Of a stretch of DNA of 10,180 nt, positions 1 through 5,687 are shown one piece after another. Location: the NCBI GenBank assembly GCA_029939545.1, contig JAOZSS010000041.1, forward strand, positions 1-10,180, given 5' to 3'. The DNA comes from Kiritimatiellia bacterium. GTDB taxonomy: Bacteria > Verrucomicrobiota > Kiritimatiellia > UBA8416 > JABMPJ01. Both the position numbers and the translations under genes were made by a program. Each line of letters begins with the position of its first letter. Position 1 is the first letter of the stretch. The notes beneath the pieces were generated by a model that had not been told where the DNA came from, searched no databases, and saw nothing but the letters and a program-made list of their open reading frames with translations.

Positions 1-2575
1 CATCGTTGTCCTCCACACCAGTGGCCACCTCTTCCTCGATCTTCTCCTCGACCGGCGGCGTCTCTTGCACGGCGGGTTCAGCAGCGGGCTGAGACTCGGG
101 CTCCGGGGCAGGTGCCGGGGCCGGAGCGGGTGTGGGTGCAGGGCGCTCCTCCTCTTCCGTATCGCTGCTGGCGTAGTAGAGGCTCTTGTAGTCCTTGGCG
201 TAGCGGGAATAGCCATAGCTGTAATAGGCGGACGAGTGCCGTCCCATCCGTGACACCAGTACATTGTTGAGAACCGAGCCGAGGATATTCGCCGACACAC
301 TGTCGAGCTGTTCGCGTGCCCGTTGCAGCAGTGTACGGGTGCTTGTGCCAGACTTCACCACGACAATCACACCGTCGCACAAAACCCCCATCACGCTGGC
401 GTCGGACACAAACAGAACCGGCGGTGTGTCGACAATGACCCAGTCGTAGTCCTTCTGCATCTCCTCCATAAACTCACGCATCCTGGCCGATCCCAGCAGT
501 TCAGATGGATTGGGCGATGTCGGCCCTGCCGTGATCACGTCGAGGAACTGGTCGGTCTCTTTGTTGATCTCGATGCGGTTGACGGCATCACGCCAGGCGC
601 ACTCTCCGATCAAAATACTCGTGAGGCCGTCCGTGCGCTCAATACCCAGCGTGCGGTGGAGCATGGGACGGTGCAGGTCACCATCAATCAGCATGACGCG
701 CTTGCCGGTCTGTGCAATCGAGAGCGCCAGGTTTGAACAGGTGGTGGTCTTGCCTTCCTGCGGCCGGCAGGATGTGATGGCCAACGTACGGACAGTATTG
801 GCCGGCACGGAGTAGAAGAGACTCGTGCGGATGCCCCGGTAAGCCTCAGCAACGGATGACACCGGTTCGGTGACTACCATCATGCCGCGGCGGTGCCGAT
901 CGGCGTGATGCTCGTCGGGGGGGGCTTCCTGCGGCTTGTTGAACCACTCGGGACGCATCATAACAAGGCGGTCCCGAACCATCGTCTTGACGTCCCGCAA
1001 CATGTCTTTGACGAGTGAATGCTCCGCCGCGTCCGTCGCGTCATGATCCGGACCATCGTCTCCTCCCAGAATCGAGGGAACAAACCCCAGCAGGGGAACG
1101 GTCAGTCGCTCCTTGAGATCCTCCGGCGTTTTGACCGTGTCATCCAGGTTCTCAAATACGAATGCGAGGCCCACGCCGAGCAGGAGACTGATGACTATTG
1201 AGAGAGCCACCGTACGCTTGACGCCCGGACTGACAGGAACAGTGGGAGGCTTGGCCTGTTCCACGATACGAACGTTGGTCTGGATCAAACCGCTGCTCAC
1301 GTCGACCTCACGCATGCGCTCCACAAGCGCGTCGAAAAGACGGCGATGCCGGTCAACGGCATTCTGCAGACGGGTGAGCTGGAAGTCTTCCTTCGCCAGT
1401 TCGAGCGCCGATTCTTTCTGCGCGTCGTACTGGCGACGCAACTCCTGCTCCTCACGGCCGAGCATGTCGAACCGGTTGCGCTCCGACCGGACCGCACTTA
1501 TCAGCGAGGTGCGGAGCTGGTCGAGCAACAGGGCCACTTTCGAGTCAGAGGCTTGGAGTAGCGGATGTGCCGCACCGTAGGTCTGGGCCAGCATGGAGCG
1601 CTCTTCCCGGGCGGAGGCAAGGGCCTGCCGGGACTCGGCGAGCGTCCGGTCTTCACTGATGACGGGCAGGGAAAAGAGCGAGCGGTTGGCGACCTCGTCA
1701 TCCATCCTGTCGGACGCCACAGCCTTCTCCATAACTCCGATCTGCGATTCGAGTTCGATGCGCAGCAGTTGCACCTCCGTCAGCTTGCGGTTGAGGCTGT
1801 TCAAGCGCTCGATAGCCGGCTGCGGCTCACCACCGGTCGTGGAAACCGAAACACCCTGGGCCATCTCGCGGAACTCCTGCAGAGCCTCCTCCGCCTTGAG
1901 CAGCGCAAGCCTCTCCTTCTCTTTCTCGCGCTCGAGCTTGACGAAGGCATCGCCGAGCGACTCCTCGCGGATCTGGCGGTGATAGACTTTGAAGGCTTCT
2001 GCCACGTGGTTGGCCAACAGAACCGTAGTCTCCCTTTCACGGCTGTACGCCGAGATGTCCACAAAATGGGTCTCGCGCACATGCACGGCCTCGACTCTTT
2101 CCTGCAGGCGCTCCCACACCTCCTGAAGCGGGGCCGGCGACGCTCCCAGCATGGCAAGCAGAGAACGCCTCAACTCCTTGAGAAGCGATGTCCGGCTGAA
2201 ATCAGGATCCCGTTCCACCACCGATCTGATTCTCGAACTGTTCACTGCAAGCTCCAGCACGGAACGACTCCGAACGAGTTGGGTCTGTGTCCCATAGTAG
2301 GCATCATCCCAGCGCCCCCCCTCGAGACCGCCGCGATCAAACTGCATGACATTGGGCGTCTGCTGCTCAACGAGGACGCGCGCCGTCGCCATGTAGATGC
2401 GGGGCTGGCGCACGCCGCGGATCAGACCCAGGGTCGACCCGATGATCAGAAGCGAGACAATGATCCATACACGTCGCTGCAGAATCCCGAGGTAATAGGG
2501 CAGCAGGGACTGGTGGTGTTGGAGTGAAGGTGCCGACGTCGGGGAGGATTCTATCGACTGATTGATCTCTGTCAT
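1..2575 (-). CDS. Wzc-family polysaccharide co-polymerase fused to a BY-type tyrosine kinase (3' end cut by the window edge)
   Basis: Inner-membrane protein that controls chain length and export of a surface polysaccharide and autophosphorylates on tyrosine. The minus frame is open from ATG at 2575 to base 1: 858 codons and no stop. Layout: a Wzz-type N-terminus with TM1 at about residues 36-52; a long periplasmic part with coiled-coil stretches (about 205-245 and 361-425) and a GNVR-like segment (about 400-452); a proline-rich motif (PTVPVSPG, 444-451); TM2 at about 455-474; then a cytoplasmic kinase. Kinase motifs are complete: ExxRxxR (E577, R580, R583), Walker A CRPQEGKTTT (K609), Walker A' LIDGD (D631, D633) and Walker B VIVDTPP (D716). 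Eight tyrosines lie in 784-801. A Pro/Ala/Glu-rich tail (802 onward) continues out of the window, making this longer than the roughly 720-residue Wzc. A GAGAG-type RBS precedes the start. It lies 50 bp after the Wza-like gene in the same operon. Family assignment is secure; the polymer is unknown. Confidence 0.95.
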   Translation of the reverse strand, partial: MTEINQSIESSPTSAPSLQHHQSLLPYYLGILQRRVWIIVSLLIIGSTLGLIRGVRQPRIYMATARVLVEQQTPNVMQFDRGGLEGGRWDDAYYGTQTQLVRSRSVLELAVNSSRIRSVVERDPDFSRTSLLKELRRSLLAMLGASPAPLQEVWERLQERVEAVHVRETHFVDISAYSRERETTVLLANHVAEAFKVYHRQIREESLGDAFVKLEREKEKERLALLKAEEALQEFREMAQGVSVSTTGGEPQPAIERLNSLNRKLTEVQLLRIELESQIGVMEKAVASDRMDDEVANRSLFSLPVISEDRTLAESRQALASAREERSMLAQTYGAAHPLLQASDSKVALLLDQLRTSLISAVRSERNRFDMLGREEQELRRQYDAQKESALELAKEDFQLTRLQNAVDRHRRLFDALVERMREVDVSSGLIQTNVRIVEQAKPPTVPVSPGVKRTVALSIVISLLLGVGLAFVFENLDDTVKTPEDLKERLTVPLLGFVPSILGGDDGPDHDATDAAEHSLVKDMLRDVKTMVRDRLVMMRPEWFNKPQEAPPDEHHADRHRRGMMVVTEPVSSVAEAYRGIRTSLFYSVPANTVRTLAITSCRPQEGKTTTCSNLALSIAQTGKRVMLIDGDLHRPMLHRTLGIERTDGLTSILIGECAWRDAVNRIEINKETDQFLDVITAGPTSPNPSELLGSARMREFMEEMQKDYDWVIVDTPPVLFVSDASVMGVLCDGVIVVVKSGTSTRTLLQRAREQLDSVSANILGSVLNNVLVSRMGRHSSAYYSYGYSRYAKDYKSLYYASSDTEEEERPAPTPAPAPAPAPEPESQPAAEPAVQETPPVEEKIEEEVATGVEDND

Positions 2576-2625
2576 GCGCTCTCTTTTCCAGCCTATCCGG
2601 CACAGATATGAATCATGTGTTCCGC

Positions 2626-3972
2626 CTACAGCCCCGGCGTCAAGCTGGCCCCGGCCGACACGGAGGGCCGGATGAACTCAGCCATCCGGGCAAAGAAACC
2701 TGAACCGATCACGAGCGTGTACCCCGTCTCCATATAGATAGGTGGCCGTTGGCCACGCGCAATCTTCGTAAGATCAACTGAAACTACTTGCCGGCCAGTG
2801 GGGTTGTCAATGATCAGAAATGAGTTTTGGGCCCGTGCTGCACCCGACAAGCCTCCGGCCATGGCAACAGCCTGTAGTGCACGAACCCGTTTGCGGTCGT
2901 TCAACTCGAAGGCACCCGGACGCTGCACATAGCCTAGCACATACACGTACTCCTGTCGTCCCGGGGGCACGGTCACGATATCTCCGCCCACAACAGGAAG
3001 ATTCAGCCGAATATCGCCATCATCCAACAGTCCTTCCAAGTCCACCGTAATCAGGTCAGTCTCAAGACCGGCCAGATCATTCCCGGCGGCATCGTCGGCT
3101 CCCCCCGCATCATCCATCTCATCGGCCGCCGCTACGACCTGCTCAACCACTGCCTCAATGGATTCGTCAACGTCTTCCTTCGCTTGCTCTGCCGCTTCCT
3201 CGGCCTCCAGAGCGGCCACGAGTTCGACAATATGGCTCCCTGTCCAAGGCTCGGGCACGTCCTCCACCGGGGCCAGGCTGGCAGGTAGGGGCTCGACATC
3301 AGGAGATGGCGCATTCGCTGCACCTGATCCATCGGCGGTTTCACCACCCTCGCCTTCAGCCGGTGCGCGTCGGCGCACGATAAGTAGATCGTTGCCGGCG
3401 GCGGTACTGAGGCCATCGGCCATGGAAAGGACCTCCAACACACTGCTCTGGTTGTGCCGCAGGTAGTAGACGCCGGGTTGGCCGACGGCACCAGTCACGA
3501 CAACCGGGGCACTACGGTATTCCGTAACCGCTACGTCAACCTGTGGATCCTGCAGGTAGTTCCCCTTGTAGGCCGCAATGACATGGTTCTGGAACTGGCG
3601 GGCTGTCATCCCGGCACAAGGGAGTGCACCCACCAGCGGGAGCGTGATGGTTCCATCCTTGCTGATGGTCCGCGTGAGCTCGGACACTTGATCGGGCGCG
3701 TCAAGGGCCAGGACACCGATGGTCATAACATCGTCGGAACCGAGCGTGTAATCCTCGTCAACACTCTGTTTCTGACGCTCCCACTCGGTCAGGATCTGGG
3801 CGAGCTGGGTGGCGCGGCGCAGCCCCTCTTCCTCGATGCTGTCCTTCACGTACGCCTTGCCAGAGTCAACCACGTCACCCATGCGCGCGATTGGTCTACC
3901 GAAGTCCTGGCTGCTACAGCCAGCCATGACAATCAGCAAGGCAAGCATCATCCACAAGCAGACACATTTCAT
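2626..3972 (-). CDS. Wza-family polysaccharide export outer-membrane lipoprotein with an acidic insert in SLBB domain 1
   Basis: Outer-membrane channel component that carries capsular or exopolysaccharide to the surface, working with the adjacent Wzc-like protein. 448 residues. The signal peptide ends in a lipobox-like MAGC (C19; Met at -3 is slightly unusual, and Ser at +2 fits outer-membrane sorting). The Poly_export domain runs about 74-152 (DYTLGSDDVMTIGV at 75-88, then RTISKDGTITLPLVG). SLBB1 starts at about 154 (APVVVTGAVGQPGVYYL) and reaches VRRR at 199-202. It is then interrupted by about 105 Ala/Glu/Asp-rich, partly helical residues, and resumes at ITVDLEGLL (308-316) through GGDIVTVPP (329-337). 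SLBB2 runs about 341-424 (YVYVLGYVQRPGAFEL). The C-terminal stretch FFARMAEFI could be the amphipathic helix of the Wza alpha-barrel. AGGA lies about 10 nt before the start. The order export protein then co-polymerase/kinase is the usual one for such operons. Assignment is firm; what the insert does is unknown. Confidence 0.94.
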   Translation of the reverse strand: MKCVCLWMMLALLIVMAGCSSQDFGRPIARMGDVVDSGKAYVKDSIEEEGLRRATQLAQILTEWERQKQSVDEDYTLGSDDVMTIGVLALDAPDQVSELTRTISKDGTITLPLVGALPCAGMTARQFQNHVIAAYKGNYLQDPQVDVAVTEYRSAPVVVTGAVGQPGVYYLRHNQSSVLEVLSMADGLSTAAGNDLLIVRRRAPAEGEGGETADGSGAANAPSPDVEPLPASLAPVEDVPEPWTGSHIVELVAALEAEEAAEQAKEDVDESIEAVVEQVVAAADEMDDAGGADDAAGNDLAGLETDLITVDLEGLLDDGDIRLNLPVVGGDIVTVPPGRQEYVYVLGYVQRPGAFELNDRKRVRALQAVAMAGGLSGAARAQNSFLIIDNPTGRQVVSVDLTKIARGQRPPIYMETGYTLVIGSGFFARMAEFIRPSVSAGASLTPGL

Positions 3973-4043
3973 CGTTATGCCATCCTGGGTGGAAAGGTTA
4001 TAGAGAAAAAGGCGGCATCAGCTCACGCCTCTGCCACCTTTCC

Positions 4044-4073
4044 CGGATGCCCATCCGATAGACGGGCATCGTC
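4044..4073. repeat. Inverted repeat between the Cna-B-like gene and the Wza-like gene
   Basis: GATGCCC (4046-4052) and GGGCATC (4064-4070) form a 7-bp stem with an 11-nt loop, extendable by CGG/CCG past a two-base bulge. On the leftward transcript it lies between the first and second genes, and no T-run follows it, so it is not a standard terminator. A second weak pair, GGAAAGGT (3991-3998) with ACCTTTCC (4036-4043), lies nearby. The pair could form a processing or attenuation structure that lowers expression of the export genes relative to the small first gene. Confidence 0.35.
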
Positions 4074-4098
4074 CGTGAACTCCAGTTATCACGAGCCT

Positions 4099-4524
4099 TC
4101 AAGGACTCATGACTTGGGGAAGTGCCATTGCCGTTGCCCCGGGAATCAACACGGGCATCATGGGCAAGCGCTTCGGAACCACAATCACCAACCCGTGGGG
4201 CTGAGGGGTAACTCCAGCACGCGCCGTCAGAATACGCATGTCAATCCGTACCGGTCCTACCGTTACGTAGTGAGAGCCTTCGGTCATCTTAGGAACCTCA
4301 AAGACACCGTCTTTGTTTGTCCGACTCCTGAAGATGACTTTCTCGCTCTCAGCGTTCCACAGGCGAACCCGCAGACCACTAACCGCAGTCTCACCATCCG
4401 GCAACAGCACAACGCCCCGCACCCTGGCCGGTAACACCGACAGGTCCGGAGGCGCTGCGTAGGTTGCCCCGCATACGAACGCAACCAGCAGCACTGCCAT
4501 CATTACAGTACGCGTTTTCATCAT
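4099..4524 (-). CDS. Small secreted protein with a carboxypeptidase-regulatory / Cna-B-like domain, first gene of the polysaccharide operon
   Basis: 141 residues; function not known. A Sec signal peptide (MMKTRT, then hydrophobic MMAVLLVAFVCGA) probably ends at TYA|AP, about residue 23. Residues about 34-100 look like one small beta-sandwich of the prealbumin, carboxypeptidase-regulatory or Cna-B type: VRGVVLLPDG, then VSGLRVRLWNAES, then the typical turn TNKDGVFEVP and a SHYVTVGPV strand. The remainder (about 101-141) is Pro/Met-rich and hydrophobic (GLVIVVPKRLPMMPVLIPG) with no recognised domain. Two tandem ATGs (4524 and 4521) could both start it; a GAGAGA purine run lies just upstream. 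It leads the minus-strand operon, 126 bp before the Wza-like gene, so a role beside the export machinery (periplasmic or outer-membrane accessory, or polymer binding) is a reasonable guess from context only. It could also be an independent envelope protein. Confidence 0.8.
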   Translation of the reverse strand: MMKTRTVMMAVLLVAFVCGATYAAPPDLSVLPARVRGVVLLPDGETAVSGLRVRLWNAESEKVIFRSRTNKDGVFEVPKMTEGSHYVTVGPVRIDMRILTARAGVTPQPHGLVIVVPKRLPMMPVLIPGATAMALPQVMSP

Positions 4525-4549
4525 GTCTCTCTCTTTCTGTGCACAATAC

Positions 4550-4565
4550 AGACTGGTCCCAGTCT
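4550..4565. repeat. Short palindrome at the predicted transcription start of the polysaccharide operon
   Basis: AGACTGG and CCAGTCT form a 7-bp inverted repeat separated by 2 bp (16 bp in all). It lies directly downstream of the predicted -10, over the expected start of transcription. The place and size would suit a dimeric repressor operator. As RNA it would be a small hairpin at the 5' end of the leader, though a 2-nt loop is too tight for all seven pairs. A palindrome this short can occur by chance. Confidence 0.3.
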
Positions 4566-4573
4566 TGAGGCTG

Positions 4574-4603
4574 GTTTTACTCCTATACGGGGTCGACTGT
4601 CAA
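4574..4603 (-). promoter_or_regulatory. Sigma70-like promoter for the polysaccharide export operon
   Basis: Read on the minus strand, a perfect -35 TTGACA (4603-4598) is followed after 18 bp by TAAAAC (4579-4574), a 4/6 match to TATAAT. Transcription would start near 4566 and give a leader of about 40 nt before the ATG at 4524. Position and orientation fit the first gene of the operon. This is a consensus match by eye; an alternative sigma factor or another start is possible. Confidence 0.5.
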
Positions 4604-4737
4604 CCCTAAATCCAGTAAAAAGATGAGCAAGCAGACGGCGTATTCAAAGCGCAGACACATCAGACTAGACCGCTTCCGCAACACGGTCGCTGGCCACGGC
4701 CCACAGCACCCCCATTCCGGCCGCGTTCTGCCTGTCG

Positions 4738-4772
4738 AAAAATGCCAAAAAGGGGGTTGCCTTTTGTTTGGC
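4738..4772 (-). terminator. Terminator-like hairpin facing leftward transcription
   Basis: On the minus strand GCCAAA...AAGG pairs with CCTT...TTTGGC across a 6-nt loop, with a three-base bulge in one arm, and is followed by ATTTTT (4743-4738). This is the form of an intrinsic terminator for leftward transcription, although no leftward gene precedes it. It could stop antisense read-through from the beta-barrel gene into the polysaccharide operon promoter, or it may be chance in an A/T-richer patch. Confidence 0.25.
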
Positions 4773-4785
4773 TCACGTGTAGGTT
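4757..4785 (+). promoter_or_regulatory. Weak candidate promoter for the beta-barrel gene
   Basis: TTGCCT (4757-4762) and TAGGTT (4780-4785) are spaced by 17 bp, about 60 bp before the ATG at 4843. The -35 is a fair match and the -10 poor, so this is only the best candidate seen by eye. It overlaps the hairpin described at 4738-4772. Confidence 0.2.
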
Positions 4786-4842
4786 CGCTATTGGATGAAG
4801 GCAGGGGCCACGAAAAACGGTCCAAAGAAAGTGAGGAGAGAT

Positions 4843-5562
4843 ATGAACAGACTTATGACTCTACTTGCCGTGTTGATCGCATTCGCCGTGGTCACCACCA
4901 CCGTGACGGCCGCTGAGGGAAGCGACCAGCCGGCCGAGATGGAAGAAGTGAACCTCGACGAAGAGACTGTCGAGTTGGAGGAATACGATTTTGATGATGG
5001 CGGCTCTAGTATTGAGCTGGACTTCGTCCTCAACGCCATACCGGCGGCCCTCCTGATCGACATGAGCGGCGACAACTTCGGCTTTGACGTCGATAGCGGC
5101 GATGGCACAAGCCGTAGCGAGTCGTCGTCGGTCTACTTGATGCCGAACATTGCGGTCGGCGTCGGGGTTAGCATCATTGACAAGATCTATGTGGATGGCC
5201 TCCTGGGGGGCGGGATTCTGGTCAACGAGGCGCTGCGCTCCTTCTTCGTTCAGGGAGCCCTCTCTGTAACGTTCCAGCCAACGCAGTCGTTCAACATCGG
5301 TCCGCGGATCGGCCTGATCCACTTTCTCAGTACCGAGTGGCTGGATGACCAGGGCATGGCGGAGGAAGTGGACTTCGAGGACACGACCGGGTTCATGCTT
5401 GGATTGCAGATCGCCATGGGCGACCGCGTCCGCTACCTCGTCAACATCGACTACATCACGATGGACTTCGATGTGAACGCGCCGCTCGGCGTGACACCGG
5501 ATGATGACTCGTTCGAGCTGGAAGGTCTGGCCGTACAGTTCGGCGTACGCGGCGAATTCTAG
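4843..5562 (+). CDS. Predicted small outer-membrane beta-barrel protein with acidic N-terminal segment
   Basis: 239 residues from the ATG at 4843. This start is preferred over the in-frame ATG at 4795 because GAGGAG (4833-4838) lies immediately upstream and because it puts a clean signal peptide at the N-terminus (MNRLMTLLAVLIAFAVVTTT, then TAA|EG, about residue 24). The mature protein opens with a strongly acidic stretch (about 25-50, many Glu/Asp). Then come alternating hydrophobic strands and turns: IELDFVLNAIPAALLIDM, SVYLMPNIAVGVGVSII, DKIYVDGLLGGGILV, QGALSVTFQP, SFNIGPRIGLIHFL, GFMLGLQIAMG, VRYLVNIDYITMDF. The last strand (LEGLAVQFGVRGEF) ends in Phe, as BAM-inserted barrels do. This resembles 8-10-stranded OmpA/OmpW-like barrels or OMP_b-brl-type proteins, but no specific family is recognised. 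It is transcribed away from the polysaccharide operon and closed by its own terminator, so it is probably monocistronic. Confidence 0.82.
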   Translation: MNRLMTLLAVLIAFAVVTTTVTAAEGSDQPAEMEEVNLDEETVELEEYDFDDGGSSIELDFVLNAIPAALLIDMSGDNFGFDVDSGDGTSRSESSSVYLMPNIAVGVGVSIIDKIYVDGLLGGGILVNEALRSFFVQGALSVTFQPTQSFNIGPRIGLIHFLSTEWLDDQGMAEEVDFEDTTGFMLGLQIAMGDRVRYLVNIDYITMDFDVNAPLGVTPDDDSFELEGLAVQFGVRGEF

Positions 5563-5687
5563 GCGGACGCCAGTTCGTGCAAGCGAAGCCCTGCTGCCGC
5601 ACCTGCGGCAGGAGGGCTTTCTTGCGTGGTGATGCCCCGGGCCAATCAGTGTAGTAGAGTCGTTGACACCAAGACCATGGGAGACTG
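5563..5687 (+). other. Intergenic spacer upstream of the A2M gene
   Basis: 125 bp holding the intrinsic terminator and the GGGAG ribosome-binding site (5679-5683) of the A2M gene. A TTGACA at 5663-5668 is too close to the start codon to serve as its -35 element, and no convincing promoter was found by eye. The A2M promoter must therefore be weak, of a non-housekeeping type, or masked here. Confidence 0.5.
5585..5623 (+). terminator. Strong intrinsic terminator after the beta-barrel gene
   Basis: AAGCCCT (5586-5592) pairs with AGGGCTT (5613-5619), and CTGCCGC (5594-5600) with GCGGCAG (5605-5611), separated by a single G-G mismatch and closed by an ACCT loop. A G-U pair can extend the base. 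The stem of about 14 bp runs straight into TTTCTT. It starts 23 bp after the stop codon and separates the beta-barrel gene from the A2M gene, so the latter should have its own promoter. Confidence 0.85.

Larger units (their letters stand above)
4525..4842. other. Divergent intergenic region between the polysaccharide operon and the beta-barrel gene
   Basis: 318 bp with no credible gene. It holds the leftward promoter and palindrome near its left end, a hairpin followed by a T-run on the minus strand near 4738-4772, and the RBS of the rightward gene at the right end. For the rightward gene only a weak promoter is visible: TTGCCT (4757-4762), 17 bp, TAGGTT (4780-4785, 3/6), with the palindrome CACGTG (4775-4780) overlapping it. 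Between about 4620 and 4735 nothing recognisable was seen. Confidence 0.6.

Noticed and set aside
130..150. Possible tandem repeat in the Ala-Pro-rich kinase tail
   Set aside because: The repetition is a short run of Ala-Pro codons with mixed codon use, not a DNA-level tandem repeat.
1565..2527. Plus-strand open frame of 320 codons opposite the co-polymerase gene
   Set aside because: It is antisense to the well-supported Wzc-family reading frame. Its His/Arg/Leu-rich composition is what a complementary high-GC frame gives, and it has no recognisable domain.
3454..4434. Plus-strand open frame of 326 codons spanning parts of the Wza-like and Cna-B-like genes and the gap between them
   Set aside because: It lies opposite two genes with signal peptides and known domains, and its translation shows no signal, domain or plausible RBS.
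4795..4842. Upstream in-frame ATG extending the beta-barrel protein by 16 residues
   Set aside because: The extension (MKAGATKNGPKKVRRD) would sit ahead of the signal peptide and would include the GAGGAG ribosome-binding site of the ATG at 4843 as coding sequence.
5663..5668. TTGACA as a -35 box for the A2M gene
   Set aside because: A -10 at normal spacing would fall on the start codon at 5688, leaving no leader and no use for the GGGAG site; no good -10 is present.
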